Below, in pieces: positions 50,250-63,924 of a stretch of 64,000 nucleotides of DNA. How positions within the stretch are numbered: position 1 is the first letter of the stretch; each line of letters starts with the position of its first letter. Made by a program: the position numbers and the translations under genes. Source of the DNA: Paramecium sonneborni (Eukaryota; Ciliophora; Oligohymenophorea; Peniculida; Parameciidae). The notes under the pieces were generated by a model. It did no database searches and had not been told where the DNA came from. It saw nothing but the letters and a program-made list of their open reading frames with translations. The stretch is taken from assembly GCA_905182985.1 (NCBI GenBank), contig CAJJDN010000072.1:175044-239043 (forward strand). The letters are read 5' to 3'.

Positions 50250-51397
50250 CATAGTATAGTATAAATCATAAAAGGTATATATTTTAATTAGAGTGCATCA
50301 TACATATTAATAATTTCAAATTTCAAAGGAAGAGGATAAAACAAATGAGTAGAATAACTTCAACAACAATTATTATAATTAGCCAACAATTTGAAGACTT
50401 TTAGATAATTGATGCAAATTTGGAATTAACGAATGTCATGTTCTTATTGGTTTTATCTACGTCATCATTTAATTTATTGAGATCAATAATTTATTAATTT
50501 ATGGTATGGTTAATATTCTATCCTGAGTACTTTAGAGCCATAGCCTTAAAATAAATAAAAAATTTACTTGTTCATTAGTTTAATCCAACAATTTTTCTTA
50601 TTCTTATTATAAATCTTTTTAGTTTTTAAAAAGTTCTCTATTGGACATATTACTTAATTCAGCCATTTATTTTGATGTAACTTATTGCTCTTATTTTGTT
50701 TCAAGAACAGCTTTCTTGAATTATTCAGAGATAATGTCTCGCTAATTTTTAAACTCTTATAATTAATTCCTACGTTTCTCTTATTCTTTCTACATTTAGT
50801 TCTTTTCTTAAAGTTTGATCAGATCACCTAATAATACTAATTCACGATCTTCATTTATTAGAGGAAATTATTACCTAAATTAGTCAATTAGCCTCGAATT
50901 TCACCTTCAATTATTGTAAACTATTATCCTGCCTTCTTTTTTTATTCTCTTTTATTGATATCAGTTTTAATAGATACTATTAGTTTCTGAATTCGATCAA
51001 TATCATTTTTATATTGATCGCTCATATTAATAAATATTTATAATTATGATATGAGCAAAGATGTATAATAATCAATATTAAATAAATTTTATATTCAGAT
51101 GATGAATATAGATTAAAAGAAGATATTTTAGACATAAGGAATTTATAAAATTGAATACAAAGCTATGTGAATAAATAATAATAATTATTTTATAAATAAA
51201 ATGGTTCACAAAGAATTCGGTGATATCTTTAAAAGATTCATATAAATTCCAATTCTTAAAAATACATTTGCAGAACACTTTTACTAAGCTTTCTAATTTT
51301 TACCAGGGCATGCTTTAGAAAGAAATTCTAATCATTTAGTTTTGAGATATAAAGTTCCTTAAGAAATTATGAATATGAATGGATCTGTTCATGGAGG
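50250..51397. repeat. Second copy of the 1148-bp direct repeat
   Basis: See 49101-50248. This copy continues into the complete thioesterase gene. Confidence 0.85.
50323..51025 (-). CDS. SNARE protein, Qb-like (copy 2 of assembly repeat)
   Basis: Base-for-base repeat of 49174-49876 in the second copy. If the repeat is an artefact, this is the same single gene. See that entry for domains. Confidence 0.6.
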
Positions 51398-51708
51398 AGC
51401 TTTAGCAACAATTCTTGATTGTGCCACAACAATAGCCATTCTAAGAGGAGATAGAAATCTTTCCAGAACTGTCAGGTAACATTAACACTTTATTTAGTAT
51501 TGAATTGGGATTGTCATTTATCAGTCCTGCTAAGCTGAATGATTAACTCATTGTACATGCAGTTTGTCAAAAAGTAGGAAAGAATGTAGCATACTCTGTA
51601 TGTGATATATATGAAGAATCAGGAATGAAATTAGTGACAACAGGTAGACATATTAAAGCTGTATTGCCTGGAACATTTTTTGATTCAGATTTCAAAAAGA
51701 TATCATGA
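51201..51708 (+). CDS. Hotdog-fold acyl-CoA thioesterase (PaaI/ACOT13-like)
   Basis: ATG 51201 (MVHKEFGDIFKRF), intron 51476-51497 (22 nt), TGA 51706-51708; 161 aa. The family core is intact: LRYKVPQEIMNMNGSVHGGA, with the Asn/His-Gly-Gly active-site loop, then LATILDCATT with the catalytic Asp on the long helix. Strands SIELGLSFISPA, VHAVCQKVGKNVAYSVCDIY and TTGRHIKAVLP follow. Known role: hydrolysis of acyl-CoA to acid and CoA, usually as a tetramer in cytosol or mitochondria. Confidence 0.87.
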
Positions 51709-51843
51709 AATATTTATAATAATTTTATTTTAAATTTCATAATAATAATGAGCATTTTATTTGATGATTAAAATAATACTAAAAAATACTTGTGTTTTCA
51801 TATTATTTTTGAATATATATATATAATATTATTAAAATTAGAT

Positions 51844-53196
51844 ATGAGAAATCGTAAAATAGATCCCCCTGAGTAAGATTCTGTCAGTTCAGGTTATTCG
51901 ACACCAGATGAGAAAAGTGTTTCAAAGCAAGCTAAAATAAAGCATTTAAGAAAGCATGCATTTGTCAATCGGATTTCATTTTTAGATGATATGGATAAGG
52001 ATTCAGAATTAAATAAGAATAAATTAGTTGGCTTTTACAATATGTTATATGTTGTAGCTTTCTATTACTTTATAATAAATCCAATTATGTCATATTGGAA
52101 GACAGGTTAATGGATTGAAACTTCTCTGTATAATTAAATGCGTAGAGATCTATTTATGTGTATAGTAACATGGCCATTAGTATTAATTTATTTTAATGAA
52201 TAGTTCTATGCTTGGAGTCATATAGCCTTATTGATTTAATATTTAGCAATGATGAATATGCCAAAAATGTTAATCTTTTTAATTTAACATGTTAGTTAAA
52301 TTTGTATGTTTGTCTATGCACATTATTTGGTATTAACTAGAGATTGGTATTTACCATAAGGTGCTTTTGTAACCTTTTAATCGTGTGTATTCTTTTTCAA
52401 AATGCATTCTTATACTATGACAAATTATAAAATGAGAAGAGAGTGGGTTGATTAAGGTTGTCCTAAAAGTACTGATCCTTTCAATTATCCAAATAACATC
52501 AATTTTATGAATTTTACTAAATTTATAATGACTCCAGTTTTAGTTTATGAACCTTCGTATCCTTAATCAGGTAAAATTAGATGGTGGTATGTTATTGTTA
52601 AATTTATTAATGCAATATCAATGTTAATTATGGGATATATGATTGTTTCTAATCACATTTATCCAATAATTCTTAATGTAAATGCATTATCTTTAGTTGA
52701 TTCCATATTTTAAATGACTCTACCTCTTATATTTATATGTTTAACCTTATTTAATATGATTTTTGAGAATTATTGTAATTTTTGGGCTGAATTAACACAT
52801 TTTGGAGATCGTTAATTTTATACAGATTGGTGGAATTCAACAGATTATGAAGAGTTTAATAGAAATTGGAATAGACCAGTTTATGAATTTCTATATCGTC
52901 ATGTATATTTAGAACTTATTTTTGAATTTGGATTTGGAGTAAGGAAAGCATAGTTAGCCACTTTTCTATTTTCAGCTATACTACATGAATATACTTTAGC
53001 AGTAAGTTTAAAATAAATAACTCCAATAATGGTAATGTTTATGATGATTCAAATACCTGTGATGTTATGTACAAAGAGAATAAAAGGAACAAAATTTGGA
53101 AATTTATTTTTCTGGTGGGGTATTATTTAAGGATTACCATTAATTTTAAATTTATATCTTAGATTCAATGAATTACCGAAATTATTGTTTGAATGA
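51844..53196 (+). CDS. MBOAT sterol/diacylglycerol O-acyltransferase (ACAT/DGAT1 family)
   Basis: Single exon, ATG 51844 to TGA 53194-53196; 450 aa. A charged N-terminus is followed by eight or nine membrane spans. Signatures: TPVLVYEPSYPQ, the FYTDWWNSTDYEEFNRNWN block (FYxDWWN plus active-site Asn region) and the catalytic His in FSAILHEYTLAV. All expected residues are present. Known role: acyl-CoA-dependent esterification of sterol or diacylglycerol in the ER. The motif set does not by itself separate ACAT from DGAT1; the length fits both. Confidence 0.9.
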
Positions 53197-53243
53197 GTAT
53201 GTATAAATAATGTATATATTTATATATATATAATAATAATAAA

Positions 53244-53590
53244 TCATTTCTTTTAATCATAACTAAGCAAGGCTTTTTGTAGAAGAATATTTCCTTAACA
53301 GATCTTAATTTATAATTCAATTTGTTATTTCAATATTTGACGATGTTCTTCTATTCGTTTTAAGAATGCATTTGTTTATTGATTTATAAATCCAAAAACT
53401 TAAGGTCTTTTTTCATCTTTAACAATTTGAGAATATTGATTAAAAATTCTTTGTGCTTCACTTTGCATCAATTATTTTGTATCAAATTTAGGTTCACCAT
53501 ATTACAAAACGAAATTGGCTATTAATGAAGTGAATAAAAATAAATACCATTGGATAGTTTAAGTTTTTTAACAATTACATCTTCACTCAT
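53244..53590 (-). CDS. Small hypothetical protein overlapping the upstream stop codon
   Basis: ATG 53590, intron 53519-53547 (29 nt), TGA 53244; 105 aa. It reads MSEDVIVKKLKLSN, then ANFVLQYGEPKFDTKQLM and two Gln/Lys-rich helices (FINQQTNAFLKRIEEHRQIL). No family recognised. The first two bases of its ATG are part of an ATGA in which TGA is the stop of the cysteine-rich gene upstream on the same strand. It is either translated from an independent transcript whose leader lies within the upstream gene, or part of a dicistronic message. Confidence 0.65.
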
Positions 53591-55623
53591 AATATTAAAA
53601 TATAAAAAATAATCATTATTATAGACAACTGAGATTAGAATTCACTTTAATCTGACTAGAAATTCCATTGACATTCAATTTCTTATTTACAAGATACACA
53701 ATAGTTATCTATAAAGAATTTAGAACCTCCACTATATAATATACAATCTTTTTCATTCATAGGCAAAATTTCAATACAAACTTCACCAAATAATCTACAA
53801 TATTTATAGTCTTAGATTTTAAATCCTTTAATTGGTTTACATGAAGTTTAATTCAGATTTGAACATTCAAGATTTCTGCATTAAGCCGAATTTTAATCGA
53901 AATAACATTTATTATGAAACATATTTTCACAATCTTCCCTAACAAGTTCAGAACAATTATTCTTAATTTATTAAAGTTATTCAAACCTATATTATAAACA
54001 ACTTCCTTCTAAACCAATTTAAGTATCGTTTAATAAAGTACAATGTTTTCTAATTTGGCAATTTTCATCTTAAAATGTCCATAAATTACTCATAGTTTCA
54101 CATTCATATTTTTTTAATAATCCTCTCTCTCTATACCTCAAACATTATCTTCTATCTTAATTCCAAACACATGGTTAATTTTATAAATTTTTGAAACAAG
54201 TTGAATAACTTGTATAACTTCCACATTCAAATGAGAGATTTACACATTAATTACTAAGAATCGAACAACCTCGATTCTCTTAACAATATTTCTCAATAAT
54301 GCCCTCTCCTTTCTCAACATTAGTAATTTAAGTGCATGAAAATTCTAATACATCATAACATATATTATTTCGAAAAACACAAGTTGGTTTTAATTTCTAA
54401 CATGAAGATTTATTTTATAATTATGAACACCTAGTTGCTGATAAACATATATTTTAATCCTAATTCCAATAACATGGAATATTAGAATTTAATTATTTAT
54501 ATTATATACATTCTTATTATGAAGTAGCATTAATACATTCTTATTTATTAAGTGTACATTATTAACATTGACAATCTTTTTAAACTATAAAAATATTAGA
54601 ACATTATTATTAATCAATTTTAGTACATCCACTATTTTATTATTCACATATATATAAATTTTAGCAATAATCATCAAATATTTCCATTTTTTAATATAAT
54701 TTATTTTCATCATGTTAACACTATAATTTTATACATTTTTTATTTTATAAAATGCAAATTCCATCTCTTCCTACAGAGCCTTAACATAATTCTTGAGATT
54801 ATTCGGAACATAATTTTAAAGATTTTTATGAACAAGTTCTTCCATCAAAATAACAATTTTATTCTATTTTATTTAAACATTATGATTTCTTACTAACATT
54901 ATTATTTTCACATTTTTATTTTTATTAGCATATACTTTATTCATCAAGATAACAATCTGATCTATATTAAATGCAATTAACTGAATTATAACTTCCACAT
55001 GTCTTAGCTTTACAATTAATTTAAAATTCACATAATCCATCTACTCCTATTAATTAATCACAAGTTTCTTTTGTTGTTGAATATTAATTACAACTTGATA
55101 AATATTCTGTACATTAAATTCCATTAAAAATACATTGGCTAGAATATTTAGGACAGCCTTCCTTGCTTCTCCATATTTAATGAGCTTCATTACAAATTCT
55201 TTATTTTATAACATTTCCATCATTATCATAGTAAGGACTACGAATACATCCTTACTTTTCATCATTCCACATACAAAGATATGATATTCTTATACAATCT
55301 TAATCTGAATATGACTAATACGCATCACATCCTAAAAATCTTATACAGATATCATTATAAAATGAACAGCCATAAGTTAATGAACATCTCTCAAAATTCT
55401 ATGAACAATAAAGAGTTGTTTATTATGCATAGAGATTAATTTATGGCTTAACATATCCTTCAACACAACTATTTTGCGTCCAAGAACATAAAGGTATTAG
55501 TGAATCACAATCAGATGGAGTAGTAAATGTTTTGCAATCAAAACAATAATTGTTTGATGAGGCTTTTAATATCCCAATAAAAAATAAAATAATCATAATT
55601 ATATAAATTTTATATTAAAACAT
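53587..55623 (-). CDS. Large cysteine-rich surface-antigen-like protein with GPI-type tail
   Basis: Single exon, ATG 55623 (a second Met ten codons in may be used) to TGA 53587; 678 aa. Signal segment MIIILFFIGILKASS; then about fifteen irregular Cys-rich units such as CSWTQNSC, CMWNDEKQGC, CYWNQDQNIC and CVWNQDRRQC. The C-terminus is short and hydrophobic (SIIMIIFYILIL), compatible with GPI attachment. The units match the Cys-x-Trp spacing of Paramecium surface-antigen domains but lack the perfect central tandem repeats of classical immobilisation antigens. Role inferred: surface coat. Confidence 0.83.
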
Positions 55624-55752
55624 TTTCAATAAAGATTTTAGTCATTATTTAGACTTGAAACAATCTTAAAACTATATCTATATATATAACTATAAAGTAT
55701 ATTTATATCTTATATTCAAATAAAAATTACTTTATAAAAATAATAATTAATC

Positions 55753-58044
55753 TCAAACTTCTTTCGATGAACAGAAATTCGAATATCCATCTTAATTATT
55801 ATTTTGTTAACATGAATTAGTCTCTGTTTTTATACAGTTTTAACATGTTACACTTCTTAAATCAAGTGATATGTAGTAAGTTTATGAATTTGGACAATCA
55901 AGTTCCTCGCATTACATTGAAAATTCATTGAACTTGCAAGTATTAATGTATTTTTAATCTTCACATTACTTCTATGTAAGTATTTTGCAAGTCATTAAAT
56001 CCATACATGATACTCCATTCCAAAAACATAAATTTGAAATTGATTTATAACATTAAAAGTCTCTGTAATCACTACATCTTGATTTTTTTGTAAAGCATTA
56101 ATTGTTGTATTCAAAACACATGTTTTATCTGCACAATTTAGGATCCACACATAATCTTTTAGAATCACATTCTTATTTTTACAAATCTAAATTTTCGCAT
56201 TATTTTACAATACAATATTTTTTTTATTTAACTGAAATCCAACTGCAAAGACTTCCATCTAATTAAAAATTACATTTTTTCTCTTCATTATAAGCAGAAC
56301 ATTATTATTCAGCAGTTTCACACACTTAACCATTTGAATTACAAAAATTTAAAGCCTTATAACAAATTTTATAATCAGAAGATTGAAGTTAAGAACAAAA
56401 TGTCATTGGTATACATTATGAATTTACATTTACACATTGAGTATCATCATATTATCTCATTTCTTAACAAAAACTACTATAATTCTTACAAGCAGTTTTT
56501 AAACGACAAGTTTTAGTCAAAGAACTATACATTAATTTATCAGAGAATATTTGACATACTGTATCTTCATCACCTAGTATTTTTGCTAAGTTAGGAAGAT
56601 AAGTTGTTAGATTTCTTACATCATAGCAATTTGATGATAACCAAAAGCAATTTTTAAATCTGCAATCATCTTCATTTTTTAAATCTTCACAAATTAACTT
56701 ATTTCTGGTTTAGCATTTATTACCAATAAAAATACATTCAGCTAAATTGTTACATTAATAATCATCATTAGAATAATCTTCGCATTTTTTGTATCTACAA
56801 CTATTATTCTCCCAAATACATGCGTCTAATAAATTCAAAACAATATTTGAATTATTTGTACATTCTTCTTATAAAAAATAACCTGAGCACCCTTATATCG
56901 TAACACAACATCCATGTTTATTTTTTGAACAGGATATTTATTTACAATTTAAATTTAAATTACTACATGCATCCTCTGTAGAGTCTATTCTGAGCACATA
57001 ATCAAAACACGAATTGATTGTTTAACAAGAATTTTAAATCCATTAACATTTTTTCAATTCTATTGTCTCACTTAAATTACAATCGTATTAATTTAAGTTA
57101 ATCTTACAATCTCTTCTTTCTAAATTATAATCATCTAAACAAAATTTAATTGTGTTATCATATTTATATGTGCTAATGCCAAAACATTCAGATATCTTTA
57201 AAAATTGATCACAAGACTTATTTTTCATCTCTTTAATACATTTTCCTATTTATGTTTAATAATCAATTTCAAGGCATAAACCTTCAAATTTATCCCTGTT
57301 ATAAACACATTAAGATCCAAATTATCCAAAATGTTTTTGACATTTCTCATAACTATCTTCAAAATAATTATAACATGATGCATTCATACATTATTAATTA
57401 GTAGTATTAAATTAACATTTTCCTGTATATGCTATTATTTAATTACAATCTTTCAAATACGAAGAACATTCTAATAATCTTATTTTACATTCTATTCCAT
57501 CAAATTTACAAATTGAATGAAATGATTAACATTTTGATTGAGAGAGATAGCCAAGGTTATTAATCTTTTCGCATCCTACAAATTGGCATTTATCATCTTT
57601 CCATTCACAAGATTCCTTACTGCCTTATTAATGATCCATCTGACCACAATATTTCATCTCAGATATTTATAAGCAATTGAATGGTTTTTACATGCAGACA
57701 ATCTCATCTGTAACTGAAATACAATTAATTGAAATTCTTGGGCAGTTTGACCCATAATTCTAATATGCGCCACATCCAAAAAAATGCTCACATTTATTAT
57801 TATAAAAAGCACATTATGTATCCTATATGCATAATTCTTCTTTTAAAGGATTATTATAGGAATTACAATAATTATTATTAATTTATTTTATTTTACAATC
57901 TTCATTTTCCCATTTACAAATACTCTATTTTTCACACTCATCCTTATATATAAATGTGTTACAAGGTTAATTTTTTTATTCTGATATATTAGTGAGTAAA
58001 AATAATATAATTATCATAAAATTTAATAATTAAAATTCATTCAT
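55753..58044 (-). CDS. Large cysteine-rich surface-antigen-like protein, no GPI tail
   Basis: Single exon, ATG 58044 (MNEFQLLNFM; internal Met begins the signal MIIILFLLTNISEQ) to TGA 55753; 763 aa. Dense Cys-rich units throughout (CKWENEDC, CEWKDDKC, CIWENNSC, CSWISVKQ). Unlike its neighbour it ends hydrophilic (NFCSSKEV), so there is no GPI signal in this frame. Either it is secreted, or the 3' end has been lost. It shares orientation and layout with the gene at 53587-55623, 129 bp apart, suggesting tandem duplication followed by divergence. Confidence 0.82.
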
Positions 58045-58349
58045 GTTATTATATAAATTTTGAAGACATTTATTTTTGAATTATTATAAAAATTCTATTA
58101 AATATATATTAATCAATCAAACACTACTGATAAAATTTTATTTTAATGTTTCTGTAATCTTCAAAATCAAAACTCTCCTTTAATAGGGTTAAAAAATTAA
58201 ATTTTCAGTCTTTATAAATTCTACTTTTTCATTTTATAGAATTCTTTCTCATCTTTAAAGGCTGTTTTTAAATTCTATCACAATTTTAATACAAACCAGG
58301 TTTATTGGAGAAATTAAAAAATATATTTTGATTAAGAAAGATTTATTAA
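58045..58349. other. Divergent intergenic region, 305 bp
   Basis: AT-rich spacer between the start codons of the cysteine-rich gene (-) and the next gene (+). Nothing recognised. Confidence 0.5.
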
Positions 58350-59180
58350 ATGTCCTAAACTTATGTAATCAAAGAAGAAGAATAGCAAACTCCAGCAATT
58401 TAGGAAACATATGTATACTCTTATTAATTACCTAAAGGTTTTAAACAAATCATATAATTCTACTTTTTTATAACATGAAAAAATAATAAGAGAAAATTTT
58501 TTATTTGCTTTGAGAAGACTGCAAGAAGCCTAATTAAAAGAATAGAATTAAGAATTTCCTAAATATCCTTTTGTCTATTAATATAGATAGAACGAGATGT
58601 TGGTAATATATTTAAATAACTTTTCTTAGGTCCATTTGGGAATCTAAAATGTTTTCTAAAGGGAGAGATAAGATTTTAACAAAGAAAATTATCAGTTACA
58701 ACATTTTTGCTTAAATCAAAAACCCATTCCTTCAATCAAACTTTCTGTTTAAAAACGAAAAGGCTTTTCGATATATGATTAGAAAGACTCTAAGAATATC
58801 CCAAAGAATTACTGTAAAGCTATTATTACTTTTGCTTAAAAAAATTAGTAACTTTGTGTAAAAATTCTTGGAGATTAATTAAAAGCTACTAGATTTATAG
58901 AGCATCTAACCTCTCACAAGAATAAGTTACTCAATATAAAGGTATTTAGTGCATTATTGTAATAATCTGAGAATAAGACTCATGAAGAATTCAATAGAAC
59001 TTTTAGAATAATTAGGTATTTATTTCTATTAAAATAAGTAAAATTTTTGTGAAAAAATTTGCTATCAATTATATTTATAATTCAAAAATTATTTAAGATA
59101 ATTGGCATACTAGATATAGAAACAAGATATATAAGGCAATTAAATGTCCAAAAAAATTTTCACACATTAAGAAACTTTGA
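58350..59180 (+). CDS. Hypothetical protein, four exons
   Basis: ATG 58350 (MSQTYVIKEEEQQTPAIQET), introns 58413-58437 (25 nt, AAG), 58603-58629 (27 nt) and 59016-59038 (23 nt, AAG), TGA 59178-59180; 251 aa. The exon total divides by three, and the spliced frame has normal composition, while an unspliced competing frame of about 290 codons from 58650 does not. Residues include FLFALRRLQEAQLKEQNQ, FPKYPFVYQYRQNEM, AIITFAQKNQQLCVKILGD and a basic C-terminus. No family recognised. Confidence 0.65.
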
Positions 59181-60560
59181 AATATAAAAGTTATCAAGTA
59201 AATAGTTTAAATGATTTATAATATGTATAACATATGAATCAATCTGTTAAAATGGAAATATAATAAATTTTGAGATTATTTTTTTTTTTTAATTCTATAA
59301 ATTTAAAGACTAAATATTCATAATTCTATTAATTAAAAAAATATAGAAATTATAATAATAGTAATTAATATTTTCTGAAAATATATATATCGCAAATTTA
59401 TAAATCACAATTGTCCATCTTTTTTACTAATATAAAAATGCATTATCTATTCGATAAATAATCACTTTTGATGCAAGAGTTGCATGTATTAAATATGACA
59501 AGCATCCTTAATTACAAAGAGAGTCTGTATTATTATTGACATCTAAGTAGTAGTGATTATTGAACATGAAGAACATAATAAAGAAATATTGTTATCAACA
59601 AAAACTAAACATTCGAACCAGAATTAGGAACTTTTACTCAGTCACCTATTTTGAGTAAAAATAGAGTGATAAAATTATTTTAATCAGGCACTAATACATA
59701 ACCCTCTATATGTTAGCTTGGAATTTTTAGTTTTATTATTGCTATATTGATTATTTTAAGCATATATTTATGAAACTGTATAAAAATAGTATCTATTATT
59801 ACATATTTAGTGAGTTAACTCTGTATTGTCAATAATCATATTTTATAATATATAGTATTCGATAAATATTAATTTTTTGTGCATTATAAATAATAATCTT
59901 TCAAATTTATTTGTTGTTTAGATTTTATTATAAAGAATGCAACTTGAATTTTTTAAATTATAAGCAATTTTCAGATGAAATTTTATAACTACAGACGAAA
60001 TGTCTCCTTTTATATACATTATTTTAAAATTCTTTGCTTCATTTGCAACTTTTAAGATTTAAATCTAAATTATATAATATACTTACTATTTTATTTATTT
60101 AAAAGGTTACTAGATTTTGAAAATTGATGAACAGTTCTCCTTATAGTACCTTAAACCTATGAATTATTATCTTGAAAAGATAAGAATTACTAAAAGAAGC
60201 ATTTATGGTTTAATACTTAAATATATATAACACAACTATTCCTTTACATTCACAACAATTTTTTTAAACTCTAATCTAAATAATTTTTTTTGGAGCCTTT
60301 ATGATATATGATGCAAATGTTATTTTTTCATAAGCCCAACTGAAAAATTAAATAAAGTTTGGCATTATATAAATAATTATAAATTCCAAAATCTCCAAAT
60401 TTACGCTTTATAAATAATAAATCTTATTCATTTAATATTTCAATTTTGGAATAAAACTGAATTGATTTTAAAATCTAAGAAAAAAATTAATTTGATGGGA
60501 ATCATGTAAAATTTATAATACAAATAATAATAGTATTATTTTCATTAAAAAATTATAATA
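59181..60560. other. Gene-poor stretch of about 1.4 kb
   Basis: Very AT-rich with many short frames. I could not find a gene with coding-like composition. The end next to 60561 would contain the promoter of the following gene. Confidence 0.45.
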
Positions 60561-61576
60561 ATGAGCTCAGAAATCAACATCAGACAACTGTTATATTATA
60601 AGTCTCTAAATCCTAGTATTGTCTCAGGATAATTGTTGAGGTCCTACTTAGTAATCTCTGAGAACAGTTAAAACTACGCAACATAGGCTTAATAAATTGA
60701 GATCAACTGCTTATAGTGATTTTAGGCTAACGACACTCCAAACATAAACACCAATAAATAACTTTAGATATGGATTTAATGTTGATGAATACGAGAATTA
60801 TAATTCTTAAATTCATTTTTTGGAAGTTTATGAACATCCAATAAAATATATTAATGTAATCATAGATTTATTCAGAGTTACTTAACAGAGAGTAAAAAGA
60901 ACTTATTATAAATTTTAAAATAGGAAATTGATTATTGAAATCGAATATAGCCTAATTAAGTGATTAATCAAATCGAATACGCTTAGAGATTTCTACTATT
61001 AATTAAAAGTATGAATTGAGTTAAATCAATTATAAATTTATTTTCGAGAGTCTCTCAACTAAAAATATAAATTACTCAAACATGATAATGTATAATTTAT
61101 TGAAGAACAATACAAATTGTCAAAAGAATATCAAAGATTAGCTAAGGTAAAATAACTTATGGAAGAAAAAAATTAATAATTATTAAGTCGAGTTGTTCAA
61201 TTGGAAAATACTTTATAGGGAGTTACACTTGAACTATAGCAGTGATTAAAATTTTAATATTATAAATATGAAACAATATTCTTTTTTGAGTTTTTGATTT
61301 TAAATAGATCAAAGATGATAAAAATTTAGACCAGTAAATTAATATTACAGAATCCAAAAAGGTTGAGGATTAAAAATAAATATATATAAAAATAATTTAA
61401 GCAGATAAAGAATTATTGTGCTAAATACATAATTAAATGAATTAGTAATAATAATTTGTTACTTATTTAAATTTGTTACATCATAATAAATGCCAGATAT
61501 TCTTGTTCAAAATGATTTAGGCACACCATATGAACTGCATAATGTATTAGCTCGTGAGATTTTGGACTTATATTGA
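60561..61576 (+). CDS. Coiled-coil hypothetical protein, model incomplete
   Basis: ATG 60561 (MSSEINIRQLLYYKSLNPS). Several introns are needed: one of about 31 nt near 60618-60648, one near 60856-60875, and others. Coding-like segments are SLRTVKTTQHRLNKLRS, FNVDEYENYNSQIHFLEVYE, SKEYQRLAKVKQLMEEKN, LLSRVVQLENTLQGVTLEL and VQNDLGTPYELHNVLAREI. TGA at 61574-61576 follows LDLY, but the same frame remains coding-like beyond it (NQLTQLAHSDSSVSITDYS), overlapping the 3' end of the kinase on the other strand. The true 3' end is therefore uncertain. No enzyme domain. Confidence 0.5.
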
Positions 61577-61624
61577 TTATATGTAAATTAACTCACTTAA
61601 CTAGCACATTCGGATTCTTCAGTA

Positions 61625-62632
<1,008 letters not shown>

Positions 62633-62668
62633 TAATAACTATTTATATTTATTTAATTAAAAATAACT

Positions 62669-62964
62669 ATGAACCATCAAGCCGATATAAAAAGTATAAA
62701 TGTTTATGTTCCCTTCATTGAAATTTATCTTCAGTTGGAAATTTAGATTAGCAATAAGCTAGGATAATTGGCTGATCTTATTTAATAAGTTACAGGCAAT
62801 GACAATGAAATGAATATTTTTAGGTAATACTTAAATCTAGAATTAGATTTAAATTTAGAGGAGAATTGCTTGGCATGAATCAAATTATATCTGAGATACA
62901 AGGAATTACTTTTGGTGACCCAAAATGTTACTTAACAGGATACGCTGAAATGACTGGAGCATGA
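62669..62964 (+). CDS. Small hypothetical protein
   Basis: ATG 62669 (MNHQADIKSINVYVPF), intron near 62824-62846 (23 nt), TGA 62962-62964; 90 aa. After splicing it reads GQLADLIQQVTGNDNEMN, then FKFRGELLGMNQIIS and YLTGYAEMTGA. Compact alpha/beta-looking protein with balanced composition, no recognised family. Its start codon is 36 bp from the divergent AGC kinase start. Confidence 0.6.
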
Positions 62965-63268
62965 TTTATATTAAATTCTATAATTAATAATTACAACCCT
63001 GTAATATTGCTTAATCATTAGGTTTATTTACAATTAAATAATAAAACAAAATAGTTGTCAATTTCATTCTATGATTAAGGAATAAAATATGAATTTCCAT
63101 AGGTTACTTGTATTGAAGTGGCTTCAAAAAATTTTTTGTATATTTAAAAAAAAAAACTTTTGTCAATTTTAAAGTTCTTGTTAGTTTCAGATGTCGACTT
63201 TAAAACTACAATAAAAAATTAAACTAATTTTATGAAATTTTAGATTATAATATTTTTAATGATCATTT
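62965..63268. other. Intergenic, 304 bp
   Basis: AT-rich spacer. The dispersed duplication shared with the 24.4-25.1 kb region begins at about 63222-63240 at its right end. Nothing else seen. Confidence 0.5.
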
Positions 63269-63924
63269 TCATTACTTTTTTGATCTAAACCAAACTTTAT
63301 TAAATCTAAAGTATGGTTCCACTTCAGCTTTGTTTTCTTCTAAAAAAATACTTCCCCACAAATATTGTCCAAAAAACATTTATGCTATTTATTTTAACTT
63401 AACACAACTTTTCAATGAACTTTCTAATGTTTATTTACACGCTTTCTCAGGTTTAGTAGCTAAGAACTTCTTTATTTCAGGATTCTGATTTATAATCGTT
63501 TATGAAAAATGGATACCTAAATTTTTTATAAATATATACTAATAAAATGTTTTAGGGCTCTTGTATAATTTTTAGGAATGTTTTTACTCTCTCCAGGAAG
63601 CATAAATATTTCATTGTTTTGTTCTTATTGTTTTATCTCTTGATTTATTTGAATAGGCTTCTTGAGTTATTTTTCATCTTTTTGGATTAATTTTACAATT
63701 TTAGGTACAATATGTTTCTTAGAATTATCTTAAATTATTTAAGTGCTGGGCTTTTGATCCTCAATATTTGAATCTTCTTCGGCTTCATAATAGTTATTTT
63801 AATAATCAGGGTAAGAGTATGAATCAATATTCAAAAAGTTTTTGGGTACTTAATAAGCCAAACTCTCAAGTTAATCTTCATCAAAGTTAATATCACCTAA
63901 GCTATCTTAATTCCATTTTTTCAT
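63269..63924 (-). CDS. Acidic hypothetical protein, copy 2 of a dispersed pair
   Basis: ATG 63924, one 23-nt intron at the same place as in copy 1, TGA 63269; 210 aa. Nearly identical to 24403-25076 (216 aa). Copy 2 lacks one 18-bp repeat unit (six codons, Asn-Pro-Asp-Tyr-Gln type) in the N-terminal half and has a few substitutions, one Gln to Arg near the C-terminus. The frame is intact. The match continues past the start codon to the window edge. Confidence 0.7.

Noticed and set aside
58648..59545. A plus-strand frame of about 290 codons open under the ciliate code
   Set aside because: Its composition is poor in Gly, Asp and Glu. The overlapping spliced model 58350-59180 has normal composition and three valid introns.
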